Assembly: GCF_964204645.1 (NCBI RefSeq)
Contig: NC_134034.1
Location: 13,273,962-13,337,961 of the forward strand
Length of the DNA: 64,000 nucleotides
Source of the DNA: Tubulanus polymorphus
Taxonomy: Eukaryota > Nemertea > Palaeonemertea > Tubulaniformes > Tubulanidae
Reading direction: 5' to 3'
Part shown: positions 46,001 to 57,800 of the stretch, piece after piece
Numbering within the stretch: position 1 is the first letter of the stretch
How the letters are laid out: every line of letters starts with the position of its first letter
Made by a program: the position numbers and the translations under genes
Notes under the pieces: generated by a model
Told to the model about the DNA's origin: nothing
The model's database searches: none
Seen by the model: only the letters and a program-made list of their open reading frames with translations

Positions 46001-49000
46001 TGTCATACTAGTCAACATTTTAGTGGTGACTGGTTGATTAAAAGGTGATTCCCGAGGAATATCGCAAAATGTAAATAAATTTTCCAAATATTTCCATAAA
46101 TTTTTCAAATTCCCAAATATTTCCAAACTGAGAATTATTATTTCAAAATTCCCAAGTTTTTCCCAATTTCCCTGTTCTGTGGGAACCATGCCTCAGAAAT
46201 ATCTCGACTGAAATTCGATTTCGATTGGTTTTGATACCGGACCGAAAGATGAACTTACTCGACAGTGACGATGTAATTGAGGAATTGTTGTAAATCTCGT
46301 CCCTTGTTGATCAATTTGTCGAGGCTCTCGTAGTTTTTATTACGATACGCGAATTCCCGATGCTGGCGCTCTTTGACGTGCTGTGAATAAACATTTGAGA
46401 AAAAAAAAAACGGTTTTCAAATTAAGCTCAGCTTTTCTGCATATCTGAACCTTTAAAAGTTAGGGAATTATAGAGATTGGAATATTTTTATTGTCAAGGA
46501 TCGCACCTGACATGATCACTGGTACCACAAGTGACACACAGAGGGGGGGGGGTTCCCTGATTTTACCTGAGTGAATCAGAGAATTTTCTAAGTTTAAAAT
46601 GTAACCGGTAATATTCATTCATTTTTCAGTGAATCACATACTGAGAAACAGTCACATGGTCGATACAATTATAATCTGAATTCCCTGATGAGTTTTCAAA
46701 GGGTTTTGGTAAAATTTGTCAGATTAGTTTAATAAAACCTTGCTTTCAAATACGTAAGACATAGACGGAAACTGTTTGTTCTACATGAAAAAGCAAGACC
46801 AGATGAATAAAATAAAACAAATTTGATGAAGATATCTCTTCTAGTTTTTATTTTATGAATCTCTGATGAACGCAGAAATCCTGGCAAAGTGCAGCATTTC
46901 CTGAAAAATAGGCCTGGCAGGCAAAGAGTTAAGTACAGAAAATTCCGACTTTTCTCCGATTCCTAGCTAAGTGGCGCCACCCTGTATCAGTCTCCGTGGT
47001 CGAGTACGCGCAGTATGACGAGTAATAACAGGTACAAACCGTAGCGAGATTTTCGTAGCACCGTCGACACAGTTCGCAGTATTTCTGATGTTTCGCAGCT
47101 TCGACGACCGGTTTCTTCGTTTTCGTCGTGTTTTTCAATCTCGGATGCTGCCGCTGTTTCGTCGATATCGCGCTGATGTTGTCGCTGTGCGTTTTAGACA
47201 ACGTTCTGCAGAGAATAGAAATAGCCGTGCATTTATTTGCGCATTCATCACAACAGTAGACTCTACTGCGCTCGGTCAGCTTTGGAATCAGGTGGAGATG
47301 AATATTGAAATGTTGGGAGTTTTTTTATTTTCAAAACAAATCCAACGCTACCGAGTTCCCTGATTCCAAATATTTACAGCAGTCCCAACGCTACCGAGTT
47401 CCCTGATTCCAAATATTTACAGCAGTCCCAACACGCTACCGAGTTCCCTGATTCCAAATATTTACAGCAGTCCCAACGCTACCGAGTTCCCTGATTCCAA
47501 ATATTTACAGCAGTCCCAACACGCTACCGAGTTCCCTGATTCCAAATATTTACAGCAGTCCCAACGCTACCGAGTTCCCTGATTCCAAATATTTACAGCA
47601 GTCCCAACGCTACCGAGTTCCCTGGGGTCAGTTTTACAGACCGGTATTATTTTCATCCCAAGGGCTAACCCAATCGATAATGAATTAAGTTAGCCCCCGG
47701 ATTAAAGATAATACCAGTCTATAAAACCGGGCCCTGATTCTCAACTTAACTTGTAGTAATTGTCAGTCACCAAAAATGAGAGTCAGTTGATACAAAAAAT
47801 AGTAGTTTAACCGAAAATGAACTAGAAATTATAATCTGATTTCAAGAGCGTGTTTCGAAATATTCTGATTTTGAGAGTACAGTGAATTTGATGTTTTTGG
47901 GATAAATAGAAGCTACTCTCAAATAGTTAAAAATCTCAAATGTCATAAGTGGATCTATTCTTACCCGGGCGTATCTTCCGTTGTGTCGCACAACGCTTTC
48001 TGTTCGACGTTCGACGCCGACGGTTTCTGATCGAGATTCTCGTCGTCTTCGCCGCGTCGCCCGCGGATACCGTCGAACGGACACGAGCCGGCCGGCGTCT
48101 TCGTGTCGATCGCCGGGAACTTACTCAAGTGTAACCACTCGGCGCGTTGATGCCGCGTCATCGGCTCGAACTTGATGAACGGCGCCACAATCGTTTTTAC
48201 TGCAAGCAAGAGAATAATAATAATAACAATAATAGGACAGTGAATTATCAATATCAATATCAATATTACAATATCAATATTAATAATAATAATTTTGTAC
48301 AAACATGTGAAAAACTGGTCGAATCGACCAAAAACATGATAATAATAATCATAATCATAAGAATAATAATAATAATAATATTTGTCTTATATAGCGCTAA
48401 ATCCAGCCGGGCTGCTCAGAACGCTTTACATTTTTCAATATTATTACCCCGGCCAATTTTATACTCTAACATGTATCAGTCATCTTTCCCTGGGGAGAAG
48501 TAACACCGAGCTGCTTACAAACGCTCAGGAGTCATCTATCAGGCCAGTTACCCATTTACTCCTGGGTGGAGAGAGGCGATGAGGATAAGTGTCTTGCCCG
48601 AGGACAGCAATGTACGCACGACCTGGCTTCCCAGAGCCGAACGCTCTAACCACTCGGCCACCACCACTCCTCCTAGAGAAAACTTCAGGGTTCATGATGT
48701 GCAATCTCATTGAATGACTTTCAAGGAATATTTTGATCCCGGTTCCGGACTTGTAATGTCAGGAATCAGCCAGGAATCCTGAAATCTACATTTTCCAGCA
48801 TTCTTTATAATCGGTAGATTTTAAGAGCTGTTCCAGTGAGCTTGTATCAGGCCAGATGATAACTAATGACCGATGCTATTCAAGGACCGTGACAACGATT
48901 TAAGGACCTTAGAGCCCATTTCACAATACTCGAGGCCTTGAATTGACCTATTGCCATTTCAAATGTTATATGGACCTTGAGCGCAACCTATCATACTGTC

Positions 49001-51253
49001 CGGAAAAACTCTGACTCAGACAGGGTTAACTGTTTACTAGCAGAAAAGATTGTTTGATATAGCAGAAAACTTGAGAGCTATATCCGCGCAGAATGGCTTG
49101 GATTCATTTCACAAAATATCTAGCATTGTCCAAGGCTCTGAATTGATGCCTGCATTTTTTTTTATTTGTCGAATTACCTTTCGCGACCTTTTGAGTTTTC
49201 AGCTGGTCAGAACTCTGTAAAACAAACCACGTACAGAATCAATTATAAAATTCTTAAAATAATTGACTACATTTCATTGAAGAATGTGTTGCAATACCTG
49301 CTGTTTTTTCGCGTCCAACTTTATCCGATAAGAATCCGGCATGAAACCCATGTGTTTTTTCAACCAAACTCGAACACCTACAAAAAATAGCTGACAAATG
49401 AAAATCAAAAAAATATGTTTCAGTCTTAAATAGGTCAGTCACCTGGATATAAGGAGAAAATTTCAATTCTATCCTAATATCCTGTTTATCTCAGTAAACC
49501 ATTAACTAATTTGGTGGTTTTGTGAGCAAGATTTTCATCCTATACGCTACCTAACGCCTAATTGGGTAAAAAAACAAATCCAAATGATTGTTTAAATGCC
49601 CACTCGCCCCAAGTAGAATCCTCGATTGCCACAGCAGCGGCAGAGGACGAGGTCGCGCAATTCACGCTGATGTCATAGGGGGAATTAACACTTACCGTCG
49701 ACGTGTTTGATCTTTAATCCTAAACTACGAGCGCTCTGTATAAGATTCAGATCGCTGTTTGTAGCTCGAGTCCGGCGTACCGACTCCACCAAAGCTTTGC
49801 CCCGAGACAGCTGAAATTCAAACAACACATTTTATCAAACCGGGAGGTTATCGAGATGATAGGGGGGATTTTTATGGGTGTTCCGAAATGTCTCGAGGCA
49901 ATTCAATGATTGACCACAAAGACCCGACAACTTCTAACTTTGTTATCTTGACGGACCGAAGTTGTAAACTAGCCCCGTAATTTTTCCAACTTTCAGATCT
50001 TTACAGGGATTTTACCGCTGTTAAGTTGCTATGACAGGCACGGTGAGTGCCATCGAACACAATTCATGGCGAATCAACACCATTTCCACGAGAGAAATCA
50101 ATTCTGTTTTCTGTGTGAATTCAGGTCACCCCGGTGATGATAACTTACGAGTGAAGCAGCCGCTGCTGATCCGGCGGAGTCATTGTTCTGAGATATATCG
50201 CCCCCGGCCGCGGCAGACGCATTGTCGGGCGCCGTCTGCAAACACGGACTGAACACGTCTTTACCGCTGTCGGGACGAGAACACCGATAATCTTCGATCG
50301 AACCGACGTTCGTAATCAGACAACTTATTCCTTTACCGAAAAACGTACTGAGTTTCTATAGAAACGAGAAACAAAGGGAAAAGGAATGAAACGCACGCAT
50401 TGTGTAGCGATAAGACCGAAAAACAATAGTTAGCAATTTTTTGTACAAAAAAAATAGCACTTTTCCACCCTTAACCCTTTCAGTGCATCTACACCGCAGT
50501 GCAGTGTATAAATCAGTGATAGATTTGCTAGTACACCGCACTGCGGTGTATTGATGTCATTAGTAAAATGGCACAGAATAATGGCAGCATCATTAGTCAA
50601 ACATAGTGAAATACTCTATTTGTCGTTAGTTGTTTGATTGGCTATAGAACTAATACGGTCTCAAGCCGGTCTTAAGTCTAAGCGAGACTACGCAACCGGC
50701 CCCTGAACCAAGAGAATTATCAATTTGTTTTTCCAAAAGGGAGCACAATGTAAAAGGTAGCACTTTTTCGCACCAGCCTGAATAACGCGATGAATACTTA
50801 CGCCACCTAAATCTTCTATTTGACTCAAGATGAGCGTTTTGTCGGTTACCGGAGGCTTATTGACGAAATGTACGTAGAACGTTTGTCCCGTCAACGGTGG
50901 TTTATATAACGAATCACCGGCGCCTCGTCGATCCGACAGTTTACGAGGACTTCGCCCTGCAAAAACAGAGAAAACATTCTTAACTTTTCTTCATTTTTTT
51001 TTTGTTAATTCTTAAGAGAATTATCTTTCCAATTCAAAATTCAAAGGGTTGCACAAAAACCGCGTTCACAATCACACTACGTTCAGTCTTAAATTTGGCC
51101 CGTTTTATCCTAGAACGGACTGATTACTTTTCATTCGAAACTTTTCTTTGCAGGGAAAAGTTTTTCGAAATTTCACCAAAAAAAATTTCGCGTAAAAAAT
51201 TTTTTTATTAGTTTTTCTCGTCACTTACTTCTTTCAAAATTATCGTCATCCAT
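40075..51253 (-). CDS. DBF4: DBF4/Chiffon-type CDC7 kinase regulatory subunit with giant C-terminal tail
   Basis: Regulatory subunit that activates CDC7 kinase at replication origins in the nucleus. Exons: 51229-51253, 50802-50956, 50149-50355, 49696-49810, 49298-49377, 49178-49214, 47965-48199, 47040-47205, 46259-46380, 40075-45619; phases agree, 2,228 aa. Motif N/BRCT-like: GQTFYVHFVNKPPV, IEDLGGKLSTFFGKGISCLI, RGKALVESV, then GLKIKHVDGVRVWLKKHM (about residues 33-180). Motif M: VKTIVAPFIKFEPM (207-220). Motif C zinc finger C328-x2-C331-x9-H341-x5-H347. Exon 10 alone encodes residues 382-2228: low-complexity acidic/basic sequence rich in SPxR and S/TP sites, with one more ordered, hydrophobic island near 42120-42590. 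Vertebrate DBF4 is roughly 600-700 aa; Drosophila Chiffon, about 1,700 aa, has a similarly long tail known to bind Gcn5. Calling this a Chiffon-like long form is an inference. Possible polyA signals on the minus strand lie near 38395 and 38526. Confidence 0.92.
45700..45860. repeat. tandem repeat, about 66-bp unit, 2.5 copies
   Basis: Unit contains gtgatttggatattcttgga; lies in the last DBF4 intron. Confidence 0.85.
47340..47735. repeat. short form of the hairpin satellite plus a foldback element
   Basis: 47340-47632: seven copies of a 43-46 bp unit (acgctaccgagttccctgat, tccaaatatttacagcagtc) lacking the second hairpin arm found in the 55-bp form. 47634-47735: foldback element with ends ggtcagttttacagaccggt and ccagtctataaaaccgggcc. 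Confidence 0.9.
48205..48685 (-). mobile_element. tRNA-derived SINE next to AT-rich simple repeat
   Basis: On the minus strand, from about 48670: ggtggccgagtggttagagc (A box), then ctcgggcaagacacttatcc, ending near 48381 with agcgctatataagacaaa, a tail motif widespread in marine invertebrate SINEs. 48205-48380 is AAT/ATC-rich. Confidence 0.7.
50620..50706. mobile_element. partial MITE of the 5345 family
   Basis: Ends gagactacgcaaccggcccc; only one arm is clear. Confidence 0.5.
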
Positions 51254-52875
51254 CTCCTAGATTCGATTTGAATCCGACAACTGTTCCGAAATTAGTGACC
51301 ACCCATTTTTTCATGCCTCTTCGTAATCGACATTTTCATCGGCCGTGTTTTGCAAATCTATAAATAAAGACACATTCAACGTTTAGATCGCGATAAGGTG
51401 GATATTTGGCCTGAAATGACCTGTGATTGGCTGAGTATGGAGGTCAGATGATGTCACTAGTGTGATGCACTGAAATGTCGTTGGTTTATACCCTGTTGTA
51501 ATTGTTTATGTTAAGGTGTTAAGAGGTGATGGCAGTTCTATTCATAACTGTATAAGACACATACAGTGGTTTAAGTGAGTATTCCTACACAGTCTAGATT
51601 CATTGTATGTCTAGCAGTAACACAAGAACTTTGCAATGGAGCCCTAATTATGTGTCTATTACCTGCAGTTGTAGATAGATAAATATATAAAATGGATGAA
51701 TAATTCGGTTTATTTGCAATAGCGATACAAAAATTACTGATGATTTGTACAATTTATTGATCATTTGCAAATATGAATTTTAAATGAGACAATATTCTAG
51801 GTTTTAAAAGAATTAACACGGGATGCCGCGGCCTCCAACAGTAATCTATGACGCTTTGGCTGTCCGAGTCGGATTAGCCCAAATTCAAGCCCTGGGCCTG
51901 AATCAGGCCGGGGTTTCGGGGTGTGGCAGTCTCGATACCAACAAGTTTTAGAATCCCTGCCAGGGGGGGGTTTAATTAGGGATCAAAACCGTGCACAAGG
52001 GAAATATCATTTAACACAGTGCCTTCTGGATTGTCTGTGTAGCTGGGCCCTTCCGAATCCTTCTCATCCAAAATTCAAACAACCACAACATCAGATGCTT
52101 CAACTGGTAGTTTTGTTATGCTGTAGGCCCGACTTGTTTTATTTCCAATGCAATGCCTAAATATTGGTTCTACACGTGTGTCATCTATCGATGCCCGAAT
52201 CTAAACCCCGTAAAAAAACCATCTTTGCATTCACCGATTTTCAAATAAAACACGAAAATTTGAAAACCCGGAAGTAAAAAAAAAACCGTTCAAAAAAGCT
52301 TCAGAATATCGCCTCGAAAATTGACATATTTTACAGAAGAATCGAATTGAACAGCGTTCGCGGATTCAGATTCCCGAGAAATACAGACGACATACCGATT
52401 CGATGGGAATCTGGCGCGGGTTCTCGGACCAGTTTTAGTCGAAAATTTCGCTTATTCTAACACAGCAGCCATGTTTCTCTTTGCCGCGGTACACACTAAA
52501 TTACGGAGGCGGACGCGGACTAGATTTGATGAAGCCGTCCGTTCCCGGGCTCGCGGTGGCTTAGGGGCGAACCGGTGCCGGGGTGGAATTAAAGGGTCAC
52601 TGAATTTATAGTAACCGTCAATAAGGACCGTTATTGTAAACCGTTTCATTCGCAATGATTGATTGCCACAATAGCTGTGTGGGTACCCCATTCAGAAGTA
52701 GCCCCCGCGGGACTCGCGGCGGACCCACTTTTGTGCTCTGTGCAAATGTAACTTTTTGTGGAGCAAAAACCAGGCGTAAATGGTTAATTGTTAATTGCAG
52801 AATGTTCGCATAACGTGAGACTATCTCTGCTCCTCGCCGCTGGACAACCACACCATACGGGCGACACAGCCCAAA
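51254..52875. other. intergenic region upstream of DBF4
   Basis: Expected to hold the DBF4 promoter. No TATA box or other definite element recognised; no coding exon supported. Confidence 0.4.
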
Positions 52876-53859
52876 TCAGGTTCGAATCCACGATTCCACT
52901 ATGCGCATCAGTTCTCCACGAAATGACTTCAAATTCGCGATATATATGAAAAAATTTACAGAACTATTCGTGATCATTAAAACGCCCCCAATAAGGTGTA
53001 AATATTGCTGTGTTCGAATCGACAACTGTCCCAGTTCGGCACTAGAAAAGTAAATCAAATTGACTATTGTATTCGGGGCGTTCAATAGAAAAAAGGCTAC
53101 GATTATGCAAATGAGATTGCGCACGCATCTGCGTTCCTGTTCGGAAGTGTTCGTGTTTTTGAACTGGACATCTCGTCTGGCGAACTGAGTGGCGATCAAA
53201 ACCGTCGAAAATATCAAACCGATCCAAGGAATGATAGTCATCGTCGTGTAAGAATAGATTATGATTATCTTTCCTATGAATTCTGAAACGTTTGTTTGTA
53301 TGCAGTTTTTTAGGTTATGTCCGATGATTTTCACGTGGAAAGTCATGAACAAGGCGCTTTCCGTTACGGCGTAGTAAACAACAACCGATATGATAAGATT
53401 CCGGCGTCGAACCCGGGTCACCAGCCTCCCGATGCGCAAAGGAACCACTACTGCCATACTGCGTTCCGCGGCAAAACACAAAAGAATCCACGAAGAACTT
53501 TTGATAGCGAAATTGACGAGCACCATTCCCAATCGACAGATCTCATCGCTAGCAGTGTAAAATGCGTAGCGACCATGAGCCTCGGTGCCGGCCACGATAT
53601 GTATCCGTTCCAGAGACTTCAACGAAAATGTGATGACAAAAATTGTATCGGAGAAAGCTAGCGGTACCAGATACTGGAAGGTGCACGCGTCTAACGTGCG
53701 TCGCAGGCGGAACAAAACGACTGTAGACAGTAAACCACCCGTAACACCGGTCGCCATCCAGAAATAGATGTAAATATTGAACGTGTACCAAACGGCGGTC
53801 TTCCACCTACGAGGAAGAAACGTGACCCGTAACGATACATTCGGTCGTGTTTCTTCCAT
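52876..53859 (-). CDS. intronless class A G protein-coupled receptor
   Basis: 327 aa with seven hydrophobic segments and N-glycosylation site NVS in the short N-terminus. TM1 GVTGGLLSTVVLFRLRR lacks the usual N1.50; TM2 LVPLAFSDTIFVITF has the conserved Asp; TM3 ends CFAAERSMAVVVPL, so DRY reads ERS; TM5 with Pro (TIIPWIGLIFSTVLIA); TM6 preceded by ERRCVRNLICIIVAFFLLNA; TM7 NSSVNFFIYIANLKSFRGEL, a variant of NPxxY, followed by helix 8. The pattern fits orphan peptide-type receptors of lophotrochozoans. It is not a close paralogue of the receptor at 36.5 kb. Start is the only ATG before TM1. Confidence 0.85.
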   Translation of the reverse strand: MEETRPNVSLRVTFLPRRWKTAVWYTFNIYIYFWMATGVTGGLLSTVVLFRLRRTLDACTFQYLVPLAFSDTIFVITFSLKSLERIHIVAGTEAHGRYAFYTASDEICRLGMVLVNFAIKSSSWILLCFAAERSMAVVVPLRIGRLVTRVRRRNLIISVVVYYAVTESALFMTFHVKIIGHNLKNCIQTNVSEFIGKIIIIYSYTTMTIIPWIGLIFSTVLIATQFARRDVQFKNTNTSEQERRCVRNLICIIVAFFLLNAPNTIVNLIYFSSAELGQLSIRTQQYLHLIGGVLMITNSSVNFFIYIANLKSFRGELMRIVESWIRT

Positions 53860-54833
53860 TATGTCATCTTCCAGAGTCTCATGCTATTCCGGGAATATCA
53901 GAGCGTACGTAGCTGTTTTACAGGAACATTTGACGAAGATTAGTTTCGGAACGTCAACGGTGTCTGCCGGTAACGTCATGCTGGGATGACGTTACTGTTG
54001 TTATGGGTACATCCAAAAATGAGTTTATTCTTCGGTTCCATCTGCGCTCTCCTACTTATAGCATCCATCATCTTTCCTTAGCAAACTAATTATTTCCCCC
54101 CAAAAATAGGCGCTATTAAAGATGATCTCTTCATCGTGCTGCCGCCTACTTCGGTTTCCGATTAGTTAGCAATTCTAAAAATACCAATCCAATTAGTTAT
54201 CAATCCAGATTACTTTTCGAGCAGAGTGCGCGGAGTCTGTGCATTAAAAACAACCAGCTTATGCATCAACAAATTGAAAGATTAAGTTATATAAATACAT
54301 ACAAACTCTCCCTTACTCGAGCGTAAGGACTAACTGCAAATATTGCATCAAGTTGACGCGGGGCCCGACGACTGAAAATTGATGGTTTCGGCAAATTGAT
54401 TTTAGGAAGGAAGTACCTACCCAATGTTTATATGCATTTCTTCCACACTATGTCGAAGGCATTATTCAGCGAAACAGATTAACTTATTTATTTGAACTAA
54501 TGAAAATATTTTTTCTTTCGCTGTTCCGATACCTGATTTGCCCAGTAAACAGCATTGTCCGCCTGTAATCTTTCAAGGGAAATGAAATAAAGCAGCAATC
54601 ATGAAAATAACCGAATTCTATGAAGTATTGATGAACTCTATTGTGCTCCGATTATGTTTTAAATTTACATTAGTAATTGCGAGTTGTGCCCTAGTACACC
54701 AGTGGATGCGCGACACCAATTAGCGAGAGTTACTTCGCAAACATGAATCATTAACCAGATGAAATGATATCACAAGTTGATTCCGTGTCAGGGCTCACTC
54801 CTCGTTTAATCGTAGATTTTTCGAAAGATCATC
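53860..54833. other. intergenic region between GPCR and mosaic gene
   Basis: Divergent arrangement, so it should hold both 5' regions. No distinct motif recognised. Confidence 0.4.
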
Positions 54834-57800
54834 ATGAAACCATTGATCATCGCATTAATATTGACAATTTCGTATTTCGACGCCGATGCCGAACAAAGTA
54901 AGTAGCTTATTGTGTTTTTGTTTCTATTATATAAACGTAATAATTATCTGAATAATTCGCCGGACGGTTTCAAATTTCGCCAGCCCAGCGCCCTTCTTGC
55001 CCTATTGATTGTTTTGATCCGCTATCAAAATCCAATACGGCAATACAGAATCAGTCTGTCATGTAGAATCATAGAAAATAGGATCAAAACCCACTTTACA
55101 CAAAGAATTTATTGTTTCAAAAATATATTTCTTCATAGAAATTTTGATTTTTGATGCATATAGGCTGCGTATTGCTTGCCAAAAGTGACAGAATGATTTA
55201 ATTCTTATGCACGTTGCTCGCTAACAGTCACAGATTATCCCAGGTGAATATCATCACACCAACAACACGGAGAATTCGAAATTTTTGAAATCGATCGAAG
55301 TTCTTAAACGTAAGAATATTGCAGTATTTTGCTGTGAAATCAAATTTGAGGGATTTTTTTTTACCGACGGGAAATACTTTCCGGGGGATTTCTACCTATA
55401 GGGGAATATTTACCGTGGGATTTGGTCGGGGGATTATAACCTGTTATCATCTAGCACAGATTACCTGCAAGTTGTATTAAAAATGCCATCGGAACTGATG
55501 TTGTCTAGAGGCCTATTTCACATTGTCTCGCTACTATAAATCATCCGTAGGACCTTTTAAATCGATCGAACAAAGTGCTGATAAAAAGTTTTGTCATCAA
55601 AACTTTCCATCAAGCAATTCCCAGATTGAAACCATCTACCAAATGAAAAAGGACGTTAATCAGTGGCGCGCGTGTGACTCGAAATTATTAGTTGATTGTA
55701 TCGGTTTTTCATGATTTCGTCGGAACGATTTTCTGGTGAACGTTGTATCGGGATGGTCTGCCCGACGAACACGACGCAGGGAAACACGGACAGAGGATAC
55801 GGAGACATGTTTTCTAAAGTGTGCCCGTGTCGTGTGCGTTTACGAGGGAGACGAGAAACACGGTTTCGGGAAACATTGTTTCTGAGATCCGTGTTTAGGT
55901 ATTTCCATGTTTCCCTTTTTTCCTTGCATTCCGTGCACTGGGCTTAACGGTCGGGCCTACTTCCATCAAGTAGATTATTGAATCATTAATCATTATGCAA
56001 TATACACTTTTGGCCAAAATGGCCGTCGTCTCTACTAACTTTTTAAAATGAGTTTGATATCAACTCGATTTTATCGATATATCTGCTCATAAAAACAATT
56101 TTTATCGCAATTTACCCCTGATGCCAAAATAACAAAAACAATTCAATCTACATTAATCAAAAAAAATATCATATCGTTAACAGCAGGTTTCCCGTTGTAT
56201 TGTGATTTTGAGAATGGACTTTGTAACTTCACTCGGGTTGTGTCGGGTCGTCTTACGATCAACGACAACAATTCAACGAGCAAAACCTGGTCCACACACG
56301 ATCACACATTCGCGCCAAAAGGTATCGTATAATTCTCATTCGACACAAACTATTACTTTGTAAATAGATTTTTAGCGTGAGATAAAATGCAAGAGAACTT
56401 GTTAGAATGATAAGTAAAAACAAAATTGGAGATGATAGAATAGCCCGTACACTCTAACGCCCTAGCCACAATTCGATACAAGAACCATACAACGCGATCT
56501 CTCTCGTTCAGAATTCCATGGAAGCTTCCAGATCATCATCATTGATGGGAAATCCCTTGGTCCGGTAATCAAACTTTTTATCTTATCGTCATTTATGAAA
56601 TAGAATGCAAATGGAAGGACGCCACCGATTTGTTTACCGGATCGAACTACTACAAAACGACATCCGGTCGAATGTGTCAAAATTGGGCGAGTTTGAAACC
56701 GCACTCACCGTCTATTCCTGGTGACTGGTCAGATTCGAATATTCAAGATCTGCAGAATTACTGCCGAGAGGTTGATAAGAATTACACGTGGTGTTACACG
56801 ACTGATAAGCGAAAAATCTGGGAGGCTTGTGACGAGGTTCCATTATGCGCTGTTACAAACGGTAAATATTAAACCCCGACTGACTGAAGAACATTGATGA
56901 CGGGACATGTTTTCCGCCCCGTCTAGATTTTCATCTTCACACTTTACTTGTCGATGCTGTAGCCATGGAATTAGAAATGGTTCGCAAGAAACTTTAAAAC
57001 ATTTCCGAGATTCGCCCGAAAATGTCTTCAGAAAGGTTGAATGTTTTAGGCAAACGCCTGCCTTCTTGTTGCGAAGGGCAAAAATTTCTGGTTGTTTTAA
57101 TCGGAATATTAAGTGTACTCAAACGCATTGAAATTAGCTTTCAGCCTTTTTCGTCTTTATCCCCACGACATTTGCCGTTTTGGTCAGATTACGGAGCCAT
57201 CCTTCATATAACCTTCGTTACTGGCCTGCTTTTATGACGAAATTTTGATTACATTCGTACAGGTCATTATCTGCTGGCTGATTTAGCAGGATACAGTAGT
57301 CTGGAACTACACAACGAGTTCGATACGGACATCTGTATTGGACTGTGGTATAAAACAAAGACGACTAAAAGGAAGGTGTTCAACGTTACCTTAGAGTTCG
57401 GTGCCGATTCTGAACCGATCACAGTTCACTCTGAGTATAGCACCTCGAAACGGTGGACTTACTCCGAAATAGACGTCACCAATACGGCATCTCGGAAATT
57501 CTCGGTAATTCATCGATTCTTCAAGTTCATTTCATATCTGCGAGCACCGACCTATACTGGAAACAAACCCATTGGAATGGAATTAGTATCCAATGTCCCC
57601 GCTAGATGACGTGCGTATCGATAGGACAAACCGACCAAAATCTAGTTAATTTTCGATTAACTTTTATGTAAATTCAAAGCCCACATCCAACATTGGTAAA
57701 ATCGTGTATCTATGAACTCTTATAAGTCTTTAGGGATCATACATAGTGCGATATAGATACAGATTTAATTGAACCTCCAAACGTAGAGTCCTCATTGAAT

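Noticed and set aside
48381-48685. tRNA-Leu/Ser-like gene
   Set aside because: The A box is good, but the rest does not fold into a cloverleaf and the tail is a SINE tail.
53317-53661. Open frame on the plus strand over the second GPCR
   Set aside because: Antisense shadow of a seven-helix receptor frame.
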